Origin: Sacculina carcini
Lineage: Eukaryota > Arthropoda > Thecostraca > Sacculinidae
NCBI GenBank assembly: GCA_916048095.2
Contig: OU696590.1
Span: 3,728,049-3,792,048, forward strand
Length of the DNA stretch: 64,000 bases
Direction: 5' to 3'
Below, piece after piece: positions 26,472 to 39,000 of this stretch (position 1 is the stretch's first letter; each line of letters begins with the position of its first letter). The notes beneath the pieces were generated by a model, which did no database searches, was not told where the DNA came from, and saw only the letters and a program-made list of their open reading frames with translations. Both the position numbers and the translations under genes were made by a program.

Positions 26472-27239
26472 TAATTCATCCAATTTATTTCGATTATTTG
26501 TGTGTAGAGTTTAGTGTTGAGTGAAGAAAGTTATTACCTGGCTGGGATTCGAACCGAGGTCCTCGGGGTTCGAGCAGAGTCTTACGCGGTCCGGCCATTG
26601 TAGATGTTCAAGAGAGATGGTTTATATGTGGTATATATAGTGCGCAAGCACGAGTGTACAATTAATTTTCTTTATTTTCTTTATTTTCTTTATTTTCTTT
26701 ATTTTCTTTATTTTCTTTATTTTCTTTATTTTCTTTATTTTCTTTATTTTCTTTATTTTCTTTATTTTCCTTATTTTCCTTATTTTCCTTATTTTCCTTA
26801 TTTTCTTTATTTTCTTTATTTTCTTTATTTTCTTTATTTTCTTTATTTTCTTTATTTTCTTTATTTTCTTTATTTTCTTTATTTTCTTTATTTTCTTTAT
26901 TTTCTTTATTTTCTTTATTTTCTTTATTTTCTTTATTTTCTTTATTTTCTTTATTTTCTTTATTTTCTTTATTTTCTGTATTTTCTGTATTTTCTGTATT
27001 TTCTGTATTTTCTTTATTTTCTTTATTTTCTTTATTTTCTTTATTTTCTTTATTTTCTTTATTTTCTTTATTTTCTTTATTTTCTTTATTTTCTTTATTT
27101 TCTTTATTTTCTTTATTTTCTTTATTTTCTTTATTTTCTTTATTTTCTTTATTTTCTTTATTTTCTTCATTTTCTTCATTTTCTTTATTTTCTTTATTTT
27201 CATTATTTTCTTTATTTTCTTTATTTTCTTTATTTTCTT
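26472..27239. repeat. Unit that looks like a recombinant of two neighbouring types
   Basis: This 768-bp unit begins with four CCTTATTTT variants like the unit at 17127 and ends with four CTGTATTTT variants, CTTCATTTT twice and a CATTATTTT like the unit at 17877. In the 1356-bp repeats those marks lie in separate units. A deletion or unequal exchange joining the two would explain it. Confidence 0.65.
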
Positions 27240-30200
27240 TAATTCATCCAATTTATTTCGATTATTTGTGTGTAGAGTTTAGTGTTGAGTGAAGAAAGTT
27301 ATTACCTGGCTGGGATTCGAACCGAGGTCCTCGGGGTTCGAGCAGAGTCTTACGCGGTCCGGCCATTGTAGATGTTCAAGAGAGATGGTTTATATGTGGT
27401 ATATATAGTGCGCAAGCACGAGTGTACAATTAATTTTCTTTATTTTCTTTATTTTCTTTATTTTCTTTATTTTCTTTATTTTCTTTATTTTCTTTATTTT
27501 CTTTATTTTCTTTATTTTCTTTATTTTCTTTATTTTCTTTATTTTCTTTATTTTCATTATTTTCATTATTTTCTTTATTTTCTTTATTTTCTTTATTTTC
27601 TTTATTTTCTTTATTTTCTTTATTTTCTTTATTTTCATTATTTTCATTATTTTCTTTATTTTCTTTATTTTCTTTATTTTCTTTATTTTCTTTATTTTCT
27701 TTATTTTCTTTATTTTCTTTATTTTCTTTATTTTCTTTATTTTCTTTATTTTCTTTATTTTCTTTATTTTCTTTATTTTCTTTATTTTCTTTATTTTCTT
27801 TATTTTCTTTATTTTCTTTATTTTCTTTATTTTCTTTATTTTCTTTATTTTCTTTATTTTCTTTATTTTCTTTATTTTCTTTATTTTCTTTATTTTCTTT
27901 ATTTTCTTTATTTTCTTTATTTTCTTTATTTTCTTTATTTTCTTTATTTTCTTTATTTTCTTTATTTTCTTTATTTTCTTTATTTTCTTTATTTTCTTTA
28001 TTTTCTTTATTTTCTTTATTTTCTTTATTTTCTTTATTTTCTTTATTTTCTTTATTTTCTTTATTTTCTTTATTTTCTTTATTTTCTTTATTTTCTTTAT
28101 TTTCTTTATTTTCTTTATTTTCTTTATTTTCTTTATTTTCTTTATTTTCTTTATTTTCTTTATTTTCTTTATTTTCTTTATTTTCTTTATTTTCTTTATT
28201 TTCTTTATTTTCTTTATTTTCTTTATTTTCTTTATTTTCTTTATTTTCTTTATTTTCTTTATTTTCTTTATTTTCTTTATTTTCTTTATTTTCTTTATTT
28301 TCTTTATTTTCTTTATTTTCTTTATTTTCTTTATTTTCTTTATTTTCTTTATTTTCTTTATTTTCTTTATTTTCTTTTTTTTCTTTATTTTCTTTATTTT
28401 CTTTATTTTCTTTATTTTCTTTATTTTCTTTATTTTTTTTAATTCATCCAATTTATTTCGATTATTTGTGTGTAGAGTTTAGTGTTGAGTGAAGAAAGTT
28501 ATTACCTGGCTGGGATTCGAACCGAGGTCCTCGGGGTTCGAGCAGAGTCTTACGCGGTCCGGCCATTGTAGATGTTCAAGAGAGATGGTTTATATGTGGT
28601 ATATATAGTGCGCAAGCACGAGTGTACAATTAATTTTCTTTATTTTCTTTATTTTCTTTATTTTCTTTATTTTCTTTATTTTCTTTATTTTCTTTATTTT
28701 CTTTATTTTCCTTATTTTCCTTATTTTCCTTATTTTCTTTATTTTCTTTATTTTCTTTATTTTCTTTATTTTCTTTATTTTCTTTATTTTCTTTATTTTC
28801 TTTATTTTCTTTATTTTCTTTATTTTCTTTATTTTCTTTATTTTCTTTATTTTCTTTATTTTCTTTATTTTCTTTATTTTCTTTATTTTCTTTATTTTCT
28901 TTATTTTCTTTATTTTCTTTATTTTCTTTATTTTCTTTATTTTCTTTATTTTCTTTATTTTCTTTATTTTCTTTATTTTCTTTATTTTCTTTATTTTCTT
29001 TATTTTCTTTATTTTCTTTATTTTCTTTATTTTCTTTATTTTCTTTATTTTCTTTATTTTCTTTATTTTCTTTATTTTCTTTATTTTCTTTATTTTCTTT
29101 ATTTTCTTTATTTTCTTTATTTTCTTTATTTTCATTATTTTCTTTATTTTCTTTATTTTCTTTATTTTCTTTATTTTCTTTATTTTCTTTATTTTCTTTA
29201 TTTTCTTTATTTTCTTTATTTTCTTTATTTTCTTTATTTTCTTTATTTTCTTTATTTTCTTTATTTTCTTTATTTTCTTTATTTTCTTTATTTTCTTTAT
29301 TTTCTTTATTTTCTTTATTTTCTTTATTTTCTTTATTTTCTTTATTTTCTTTATTTTCTTTATTTTCTTTATTTTCTTTATTTTCTTTATTTTCTTTATT
29401 TTCTTTATTTTCTTTATTTTCTTTATTTTCTTTATTTTCTTTATTTTCTTTATTTTCTTTATTTTCTTTATTTTCTTTATTTTCTTTATTTTCTTTATTT
29501 TCTTTATTTTCTTTATTTTCTTTATTTTTTTTAATTCATCCAATTTATTTCGATTATTTGTGTGTAGAGTTTAGTGTTGAGTGAAGAAAGTTATTACCTG
29601 GCTGGGATTCGAACCGAGGTCCTCGGGGTTCGAGCAGAGTCTTACGCGGTCCGGCCATTGTAGATGTTCAAGAGAGATGGTTTATATGTGGTATATATAG
29701 TGCGCAAGCACGAGTGTACAATTAATTTTCTTTATTTTCTTTATTTTCTTTATTTTCTTTATTTTCTTTATTTTCTTTATTTTCTTTATTTTCTTTATTT
29801 TCTTTATTTTCTTTATTTTCTTTATTTTCTTTATTTTCTTTATTTTCTTTATTTTCTTTATTTTCTTTATTTTCTTTATTTTCTTTATTTTCTTTATTTT
29901 CTTTATTTTCTTTATTTTCTTTATTTTCTTTATTTTCTTTATTTTCTTTATTTTCTTTATTTTCTTTATTTTCTTTATTTTCTTTATTTTCTTTATTTTC
30001 TTTATTTTCTTTATTTTCTTTATTTTCTTTATTTTCTTTATTTTTTTTAATTCATCCAATTTATTTCGATTATTTGTGTGTAGAGTTTAGTGTTGAGTGA
30101 AGAAAGTTATTACCTGGCTGGGATTCGAACCGAGGTCCTCGGGGTTCGAGCAGAGTCTTACGCGGTCCGGCCATTGTAGATGTTCAAGAGAGATGGTTTA

Positions 30201-32225
30201 TATGTGGTATATATAGTGCGCAAGCACGAGTGTACAATTAATTTTCTTTATTTTCTTTATTTTCTTTATTTTCTTTATTTTCTTTATTTTCTTTATTTTC
30301 TTTATTTTCTTTATTTTCTTTATTTTCTTTATTTTCTTTATTTTCTTTATTTTCTTTATTTTCTTTATTTTCTTTATTTTCTTTATTTTCTTTATTTTCT
30401 TTATTTTCTTTATTTTCTTTATTTTCTTTATTTTCTTTATTTTCTTTATTTTCTTTATTTTCTTTATTTTCTTTATTTTCTTTATTTTCTTTATTTTCTT
30501 TATTTTCTTTATTTTCTTTATTTTCTTTATTTTCTTTATTTTCTTTATTTTCTTTATTTTCTTTATTTTCTTTATTTTCTTTATTTTCTTTATTTTCTTT
30601 ATTTTCTTTATTTTCTTTATTTTCTTTATTTTCTTTATTTTCTTTATTTTCTTTATTTTCTTTATTTTCTTTATTTTCTTTATTTTCTTTATTTTCTTTA
30701 TTTTCTTTATTTTCTTTATTTTCTTTATTTTCTTTATTTTCTTTATTTTCTTTATTTTCTTTATTTTCTTTATTTTCTTTATTTTCTTTATTTTCTTTAT
30801 TTTCTTTATTTTCTTTATTTTCTTTATTTTCTTTATTTTCTTTATTTTCTTTATTTTCTTTATTTTCTTTATTTTCTTTATTTTCTTTATTTTCTTTATT
30901 TTCTTTATTTTCTTTATTTTCTTTATTTTCTTTATTTTCTTTATTTTCTTTATTTTCTTTATTTTCTTTATTTTCTTTATTTTCTTTATTTTCTTTATTT
31001 TCTTTATTTTCTTTATTTTCTTTATTTTCTTTATTTTCTTTATTTTCTTCATTTTCTTCATTTTCTTCATTTTCTTCATTTTCTTCATTTTCTTCATTTT
31101 CTTCATTTTCTTCATTTTCTTCATTTTCTTTATTTTCTTTATTTTCTTTATTTTCTTTATTTTCTTTATTTTCTTTATTTTCTTTATTTTCTTTATTTTC
31201 TTTATTTTCTTTATTTTCTTTTTTTTCTTTATTTTCTTTATTTTTTTTATTTTCTTTATTTTCTTTATTTTCTTTATTTTCTTTATTTTCTTTATTTTCT
31301 TTATTTTCTTTATTTTCTTTATTTTCTTTATTTTCTTTATTTTCTTTATTTTCTTTATTTTCTTTATTTTCTTTATTTTCTTTATTTTCTTTATTTTCTT
31401 TATTTTCATTATTTTCTTTATTTTCTTTATTTTCTTTATTTTCTTTATTTTCTTTATTTTCTTTATTTTCTTTATTTTCTTTATTTTCTTTATTTTCTTT
31501 ATTTTCTTTATTTTCTTTATTTTCTTTATTTTCTTTATTTTTTTTATTTTCTTTATTTTCTTTATTTTCTTTATTTTCTTTATTTTCTTTATTTTCTTTA
31601 TTTTCTTTAATTCATCCAATTTATTTCGATTATTTGTGTGTAGAGTTTAGTGTTGAGTGAAGAAAGTTATTACCTGGCTGGGATTCGAACCGAGGTCCTC
31701 GGGGTTCGAGCAGAGTCTTACGCGGTCCGGCCATTGTAGATGTTCAAGAGAGATGGTTTATATGTGGTATATATAGTGCGCAAGCACGAGTGTACAATTA
31801 ATTTTCTTTATTTTCTTTATTTTCTTTATTTTCTTTATTTTCTTTAATTCATCCAATTTATTTCGATTATTTGTGTGTAGAGTTTAGTGTTGAGTGAAGA
31901 AAGTTATTACCTGGCTGGGATTCGAACCGAGGTCCTCGGGGTTCGAGCAGAGTCTTACGCGGTCCGGCCATTGTAGATGTTCAAGAGAGATGGTTTATAT
32001 GTGGTATATATAGTGCGCAAGCACGAGTGTACAATTAATTTTCTTTATTTTCTATATTTTCTTTATTTTCTTTATTTTCTTTATTTTCTTTATTTTCTTT
32101 ATTTTCTTTATTTTCTTTATTTTCTTTATTTTCTTTATTTTCTTTATTTTCTTTATTTTCTTTATTTTCTTTATTTTCTTTATTTTCTTTATTTTCTTTA
32201 TTTTCTTTATTTTCTTTATTTTCTT
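27240..32225. repeat. Six-unit higher-order block, copy 2
   Basis: Markers at 27372, 28572, 29664, 30180, 31740 and 31977 follow the same order as the block at 21063. The paired CATTATTTT variants are in the first unit, CCTTATTTT (three) in the second, nine CTTCATTTT at about 31046-31127 in the fourth, then a 237-bp unit and one starting with CTATATTTTC. Array lengths differ by multiples of 9 bp, for example 1470 against 1092 bp. Confidence 0.8.
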
Positions 32226-35200
32226 TAATTCATCCAATTTATTTCGATTATTTGTGTGTAGAGTTTAGTGTTGAGTGAAGAAAGTTATTACCTGGCTGGG
32301 ATTCGAACCGAGGTCCTCGGGGTTCGAGCAGAGTCTTACGCGGTCCGGCCATTGTAGATGTTCAAGAGAGATGGTTTATATGTGGTATATATAGTGCGCA
32401 AGCACGAGTGTACAATTAATTTTCTTTATTTTCTTTATTTTCTTTATTTTCTTTATTTTCTTTATTTTCTTTATTTTCTTTATTTTCTTTATTTTCTTTA
32501 TTTTCTTTATTTTCTTTATTTTCTTTATTTTCTTTATTTTCTTTATTTTCTTTATTTTCTTTATTTTCTTTATTTTCTTTATTTTCTTTATTTTCTTTAT
32601 TTTCTTTATTTTCTTTATTTTCTTTATTTTCTTTATTTTCTTTATTTTCTTTATTTTCTTTATTTTCTTTATTTTCTTTATTTTCTTTATTTTCTTTATT
32701 TTCTTTATTTTCTTTATTTTCTTTATTTTCTTTATTTTCTTTATTTTCTTTATTTTCTTTATTTTCTTTATTTTCTTTATTTTCTTTATTTTCTTTATTT
32801 TCTTTATTTTCTTTATTTTCTTTATTTTCTTTATTTTCTTTATTTTCTTTATTTTCTTTATTTTCTTTATTTTCTTTATTTTCTTTATTTTCTTTATTTT
32901 CTTTATTTTCTTTATTTTCTTTATTTTCTTTATTTTCTTTATTTTCTTTATTTTCTTTATTTTCTTTATTTTCTTTATTTTCTTTATTTTCTTTATTTTC
33001 TTTATTTTCTTTATTTTCTTTATTTTCTTTATTTTCTTTATTTTCTTTATTTTCTTTATTTTCTTTATTTTCTTTATTTTCTTTATTTTCTTTATTTTCT
33101 TTATTTTCTTTATTTTCTTTATTTTCTTTATTTTCTTTATTTTCTTTATTTTCTTTATTTTCTTTATTTTCTTTATTTTCTTTATTTTCTTTATTTTCTT
33201 TATTTTCTTTATTTTCTTTATTTTCTTTATTTTCTTTATTTTCTTTATTTTCTTTATTTTCTTTATTTTCTTTATTTTCTTTATTTTCTTTATTTTCTTT
33301 ATTTTCTTTAATTCATCCAATTTATTTCGATTATTTGTGTGTAGAGTTTAGTGTTGAGTGAAGAAAGTTATTACCTGGCTGGGATTCGAACCGAGGTCCT
33401 CGGGGTTCGAGCAGAGTCTTACGCGGTCCGGCCATTGTAGATGTTCAAGAGAGATGGTTTATATGTGGTATATATAGTGCGCAAGCACGAGTGTACAATT
33501 AATTTTCTTTATTTTCTTTATTTTCTTTATTTTCTTTATTTTCTTTATTTTCTTTATTTTCTTTATTTTCTTTAATTCATCCAATTTATTTCGATTATTT
33601 GTGTGTAGAGTTTAGTGTTGAGTGAAGAAAGTTATTACCTGGCTGGGATTCGAACCGAGGTCCTCGGGGTTCGAGCAGAGTCTTACGCGGTCCGGCCATT
33701 GTAGATGTTCAAGAGAGATGGTTTATATGTGGTATATATAGTGCGCAAGCACGAGTGTACAATTAATTTTCTTTATTTTCTTTATTTTCTTTATTTTCTT
33801 TATTTTCTTTAATTCATCCAATTTATTTCGATTATTTGTGTGTAGAGTTTAGTGTTGAGTGAAGAAAGTTATTACCTGGCTGGGATTCGAACCGAGGTCC
33901 TCGGGGTTCGAGCAGAGTCTTACGCGGTCCGGCCATTGTAGATGTTCAAGAGAGATGGTTTATATGTGGTATATATAGTGCGCAAGCACGAGTGTACAAT
34001 TAATTTTCTTTATTTTCTTTATTTTCTTTATTTTCTTTATTTTCTTTATTTTCTTTATTTTCTTTATTTTCTTTATTTTCTTTATTTTCTTTATTTTCTT
34101 TATTTTCTTTATTTTCTTTAATTCATCCAATTTATTTCGATTATTTGTGTGTAGAGTTTAGTGTTGAGTGAAGAAAGTTATTACCTGGCTGGGATTCGAA
34201 CCGAGGTCCTCGGGGTTCGAGCAGAGTCTTACGCGGTCCGGCCATTGTAGATGTTCAAGAGAGATGGTTTATATGTGGTATATATAGTGCGCAAGCACGA
34301 GTGTACAATTAATTTTCTTTATTTTCTTTATTTTCTTTATTTTCTTTATTTTCTTTATTTTCTTTATTTTCTTTATTTTCTTTATTTTCTTTATTTTCTT
34401 TATTTTCTTTATTTTCTTTATTTTCTTTATTTTCTTTATTTTCTTTATTTTCTTTATTTTCTTTATTTTCTTTATTTTCTTTATTTTCTTTATTTTCTTT
34501 ATTTTCTTTATTTTCTTTATTTTCTTTATTTTCTTTATTTTCTTTATTTTCTTTATTTTCTTTATTTTCTTTATTTTCTTTATTTTCTTTATTTTCTTTA
34601 TTTTCTATATTTTCTTTATTTTCTTTATTTTCTTTATTTTCTTTATTTTCTTTATTTTCTTTATTTTCTTTATTTTCTTTATTTTCTTTATTTTCTTTAT
34701 TTTCTTTATTTTCTTTATTTTCTTTATTTTCTTTATTTTCTTTATTTTCTTTATTTTCTTTATTTTCTTTATTGTCTTTATTTTCTTTATTTTCTTTATT
34801 TTCTTTATTTTCTTTATTTTCTTTATTTTCTTTATTTTCTTTATTTTCTTTATTTTCTTTATTTTCTTTATTTTCTTTATTTTATTTATTTTCTTTATTT
34901 TCTTTATTTTCTTCATTTTCTTTATTTTCTTTATTTTCATTATTTTCTTTATTTTCTTTATTTTCTTTATTTTTTTTAATTCATCCAATTTATTTCGATT
35001 ATTTGTGTGTAGAGTTTAGTGTCGAGTGAAGAAAGTTATTACCTGGCTGGGATTCGAACCGAGGTCCTCGGGGTTCGAGCAGAGACTTACGCGGTCCGGC
35101 CATTGTAGATGTTCAAGAGAGATGGTTTATATGTGGTATATATAGTGCGCAAGCACGAGTGTACAATTAATTTTCTTTATTTTCTTTATTTTCTTTATTT

Positions 35201-35484
35201 TCTTTATTTTCTTTATTTTCTTTAATTCATCCAATTTATTTCGATTATTTGTGTGTAGAGTTTAGTGTTGAGTGAAGAAAGTTATTACCTGGCTGGGATT
35301 CGAACCGAGGTCCTCGGGGTTCGAGCAGAGTCTTACGCGGTCCGGCCATTGTAGATGTTCAAGAGAGATGGTTTATATGTGGTATATATAGTGCGCAAGC
35401 ACGAGTGTACAATTAATTTTCTTTATTTTCTTTATTTTCTTTATTTTCTTTATTTTCTTTATTTTCTTTATTTTCTTTATTTTC

Positions 35485-35559
35485 TTGATTTTCTTGATTT
35501 TCTTGATTTTCTTGATTTTCTTGATTTTCTTGATTTTCTTGATTTTCTTGATTTTCTTT
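35485..35559. repeat. Run of eight CTTGATTTT variants
   Basis: Eight successive 9-mers carry the same A-for-T type change, giving CTTGATTTT. A similar run of six is at about 56147-56200. These are among the few places where G enters the plus strand of the 9-mer arrays. A contiguous block of one variant is what slippage of a single mutated 9-mer would produce. Confidence 0.9.
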
Positions 35560-35603
35560 ATTTTCTTTATTTTCTTTATTTTCTTTATTTTCTTTATTTT
35601 CTT

Positions 35604-37484
35604 TAATTCATCCAATTTATTTCGATTATTTGTGTGTAGAGTTTAGTGTTGAGTGAAGAAAGTTATTACCTGGCTGGGATTCGAACCGAGGTCCTCGGGG
35701 TTCGAGCAGAGACTTACGCGGTCCGGCCATTGTAGATGTTCAAGAGAGATGGTTTATATGTGGTATATATAGTGCGCAAGCACGAGTGTACAATTAATTT
35801 TCTTTATTTTCTTTATTTTCTTTATTTTCTTTATTTTCTTTATTTTCTTTATTTTCTTTATTTTCTTTATTTTCTTTATTTTCTTTATTTTCTTTATTTT
35901 CTTTATTTTCTTTATTTTCTTTATTTTCTTTATTTTCTTTATTTTCTTTATTTTCTTTATTTTCTTTATTTTCTTTATTTTCTTTATTTTCTTTATTTTC
36001 TTTATTTTCTTTATTTTCTTTATTTTCTTTATTTTCTTTATTTTCTTTATTTTCTTTATTTTCTTTATTTTCTTTATTTTCTTTATTTTCTTTATTTTCT
36101 TTATTTTCTTTATTTTCTTTATTTTCTTTATTTTCTTTATTTTCTTTATTTTCTTTATTTTCTTTATTTTCTTTATTTTCTTTATTTTCTTTATTTTCTT
36201 TATTTTCTTTATTTTCTTTATTTTCTTTATTTTCTTTATTTTCTTCATTTTCTTCATTTTCTTCATTTTCTTCATTTTCTTCATTTTCTTCATTTTCTTC
36301 ATTTTCTTCATTTTCTTCATTTTCTTCATTTTCTTTATTTTCTTTATTTTCTTTATTTTCTTTATTTTCTTTATTTTCTTTATTTTCTTTATTTTCTTTA
36401 TTTTCTTTATTTTCTTTATTTTCTTTATTTTCTTTATTTTCTTTATTTTCTTTATTTTCTTTATTTTCTTTATTTTCTTTATTTTCTTTATTTTCTTTAT
36501 TTTCTTTATTTTCTTTATTTTCTTTATTTTCTTTATTTTCTTTATTTTCTTTATTTTCTTTATTTTCTTTATTTTCTTTATTTTCTTTATTTTCTTTATT
36601 TTCTTTATTTTCTTTATTTTCTTTATTTTCTTTATTTTCTTTATTTTCTTTATTTTCTTTATTTTCTTTATTTTCTTTATTTTCTTTATTTTCTTTATTT
36701 TCTTTATTTTCTTTATTTTCTTTATTTTCTTTATTTTCTTTATTTTCTTTATTTTCTTTATTTTCTTTATTTTCTTTATTTTCTTTATTTTCTTTATTTT
36801 CTTTATTTTCTTTATTTTCTTTATTTTCTTTATTTTCTTTATTTTCTTTAATTCATCCAATTTATTTCGATTATTTGTGTGTAGAGTTTAGTGTTGAGTG
36901 AAGAAAGTTATTACCTGGCTGGGATTCGAACCGAGGTCCTCGGGGTTCGAGCAGAGTCTTACGCGGTCCGGCCATTGTAGATGTTCAAGAGAGATGGTTT
37001 ATATGTGGTATATATAGTGCGCAAGCACGAGTGTACAATTAATTTTCTTTATTTTCTTTATTTTCTTTATTTTCTTTATTTTCTTTAATTCATCCAATTT
37101 ATTTCGATTATTTGTGTGTAGAGTTTAGTGTTGAGTGAAGAAAGTTATTACCTGGCTGGGATTCGAACCGAGGTCCTCGGGGTTCGAGCAGAGTCTTACG
37201 CGGTCCGGCCATTGTAGATGTTCAAGAGAGATGGTTTATATGTGGTATATATAGTGCGCAAGCACGAGTGTACAATTAATTTTCTTTATTTTCTATATTT
37301 TCTTTATTTTCTTTATTTTCTTTATTTTCTTTATTTTCTTTATTTTCTTTATTTTCTTTATTTTCTTTATTTTCTTTATTTTCTTTATTTTCTTTATTTT
37401 CTTTATTTTCTTTATTTTCTTTATTTTCTTTATTTTCTTTATTTTCTTTATTTTCTTTATTTTCTTTATTTTCTTTATTTTCTT
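35604..37484. repeat. Partial third copy of the higher-order block
   Basis: The unit at 35736 has ten consecutive CTTCATTTT at about 36242-36331, then the 237-bp unit at 36981 and the CTATATTTTC-starting unit at 37218, as in the ends of the two preceding blocks. Confidence 0.75.
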
Positions 37485-38773
37485 TAATTCATCCAATTTA
37501 TTTCGATTATTTGTGTGTAGAGTTTAGTGTTGAGTGAAGAAAGTTATTACCTGGCTGGGATTCGAACCGAGGTCCTCGGGGTTCGAGCAGAGTCTTACGC
37601 GGTCCGGCCATTGTAGATGTTCAAGAGAGATGGTTTATATGTGGTATATATAGTGCGCAAGCACGAGTGTACAATTAATTTTCTTTATTTTCTTTATTTT
37701 CTTTATTTTCTTTATTTTCTTTATTTTCTTTATTTTCTTTATTTTCTTTATTTTCTTTATTTTCTTTATTTTCTTTATTTTCTTTATTGTCTTTATTTTC
37801 TTTATTTTCTTTATTTTCTTTATTTTCTTTATTTTCTTTATTTTCTTTATTTTCTTTATTTTCTTTATTTTCTTTATTTTCTTTATTTTCTTTATTTTCT
37901 TTATTTTCTTTATTTTCTTTATTTTCTTTATTTTCTTTATTTTCTTTATTTTCTTTATTTTCTTTATTTTCTTTATTTTCTTTATTTTCTTTATTTTCTT
38001 TATTTTCTTTATTTTCTTTATTTTCTTTATTTTCTTTATTTTCTTTATTTTCTTTATTTTCTTTATTTTCTTTATTTTCTTTATTTTCTTTATTTTCTTT
38101 ATTTTCTTTATTTTCTTTATTTTCTTTATTTTCTTTATTTTCTTTATTTTCTTTATTTTCTTTATTTTCTTTATTTTCTTTATTTTCTTTATTTTCTTTA
38201 TTTTCTTTATTTTCTTTATTTTCTTTATTTTCTTTATTTTCTTTATTTTCTTTATTTTCTTTATTTTCTTTATTTTCTTTATTTTCTTTATTTTCTTTAT
38301 TTTCTTTATTTTCTTTATTTTCTTTATTTTCTTTATTTTCTTTATTTTCTTTATTTTCTTTATTTTCTTTATTTTCTTTATTTTCTTTATTTTCTTTATT
38401 TTCTTTATTTTCTTTATTTTCTTTATTTTCTTTATTTTCTTTATTTTCTTTATTTTCTTTATTTTCTTTATTTTCTTTATTTTCTTTATTTTCTTTATTT
38501 TCTTTATTTTCTTTATTTTCTTTATTTTCTTTATTTTCTTTATTTTCTTTATTTTCTTTATTTTCTTTATTTTCTTTATTTTCTTTATTTTCTTTATTTT
38601 CTTTATTTTCTTTATTTTCTTTATTTTCTTTATTTTCTTTATTTTCTGTATTTTCTTTATTTTCTTTATTTTCTTTATTTTCTTTATTTTCTTTATTTTC
38701 TTTATTTTCTTTATTTTCTTTATTTTCTTTATTTTCTTTATTTTCTTTATTTTCTTTATTTTCTTTATTTTCT

Positions 38774-39000
38774 TTAAATCCTTTATTTTCTTTAATTACT
38801 CCAATTTATTTCGATTATTTGTGTGTAGAGTTTAGTGTTGAGTGAAGAAAGTTATTACCTGGCTGGGATTCGAACCGAGGTCCTCGGGGTTCGAGCAGAG
38901 TCTTACGCGGTCCGGCCATTGTAGATGTTCAAGAGAGATGGTTTATATGTGGTATATATATTGCGCAAGCACGAGTGTACAATCAATTTTCTTCATTTTC
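38774..39000. repeat. Variant spacer type (TAATTACTCC lead, TTGCGC, CAATCAATT)
   Basis: Here the preceding array ends ..CTTTAAATCCTTTATTTTC and the spacer lead is TAATTACTCC instead of TAATTCATCC. The hairpin region reads ATTGCGC and the exit reads CAATCAATTTTCTTC. The same combination recurs at about 43732, 49250, 50162 (TTAGTCC) and 59452. Units at 54034 and 57796 share the lead and TTGCGC but have ATTAATT. The unit at 50807 has CAATCAATT but AGTGCGC, so marker combinations have been reshuffled. Confidence 0.85.
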
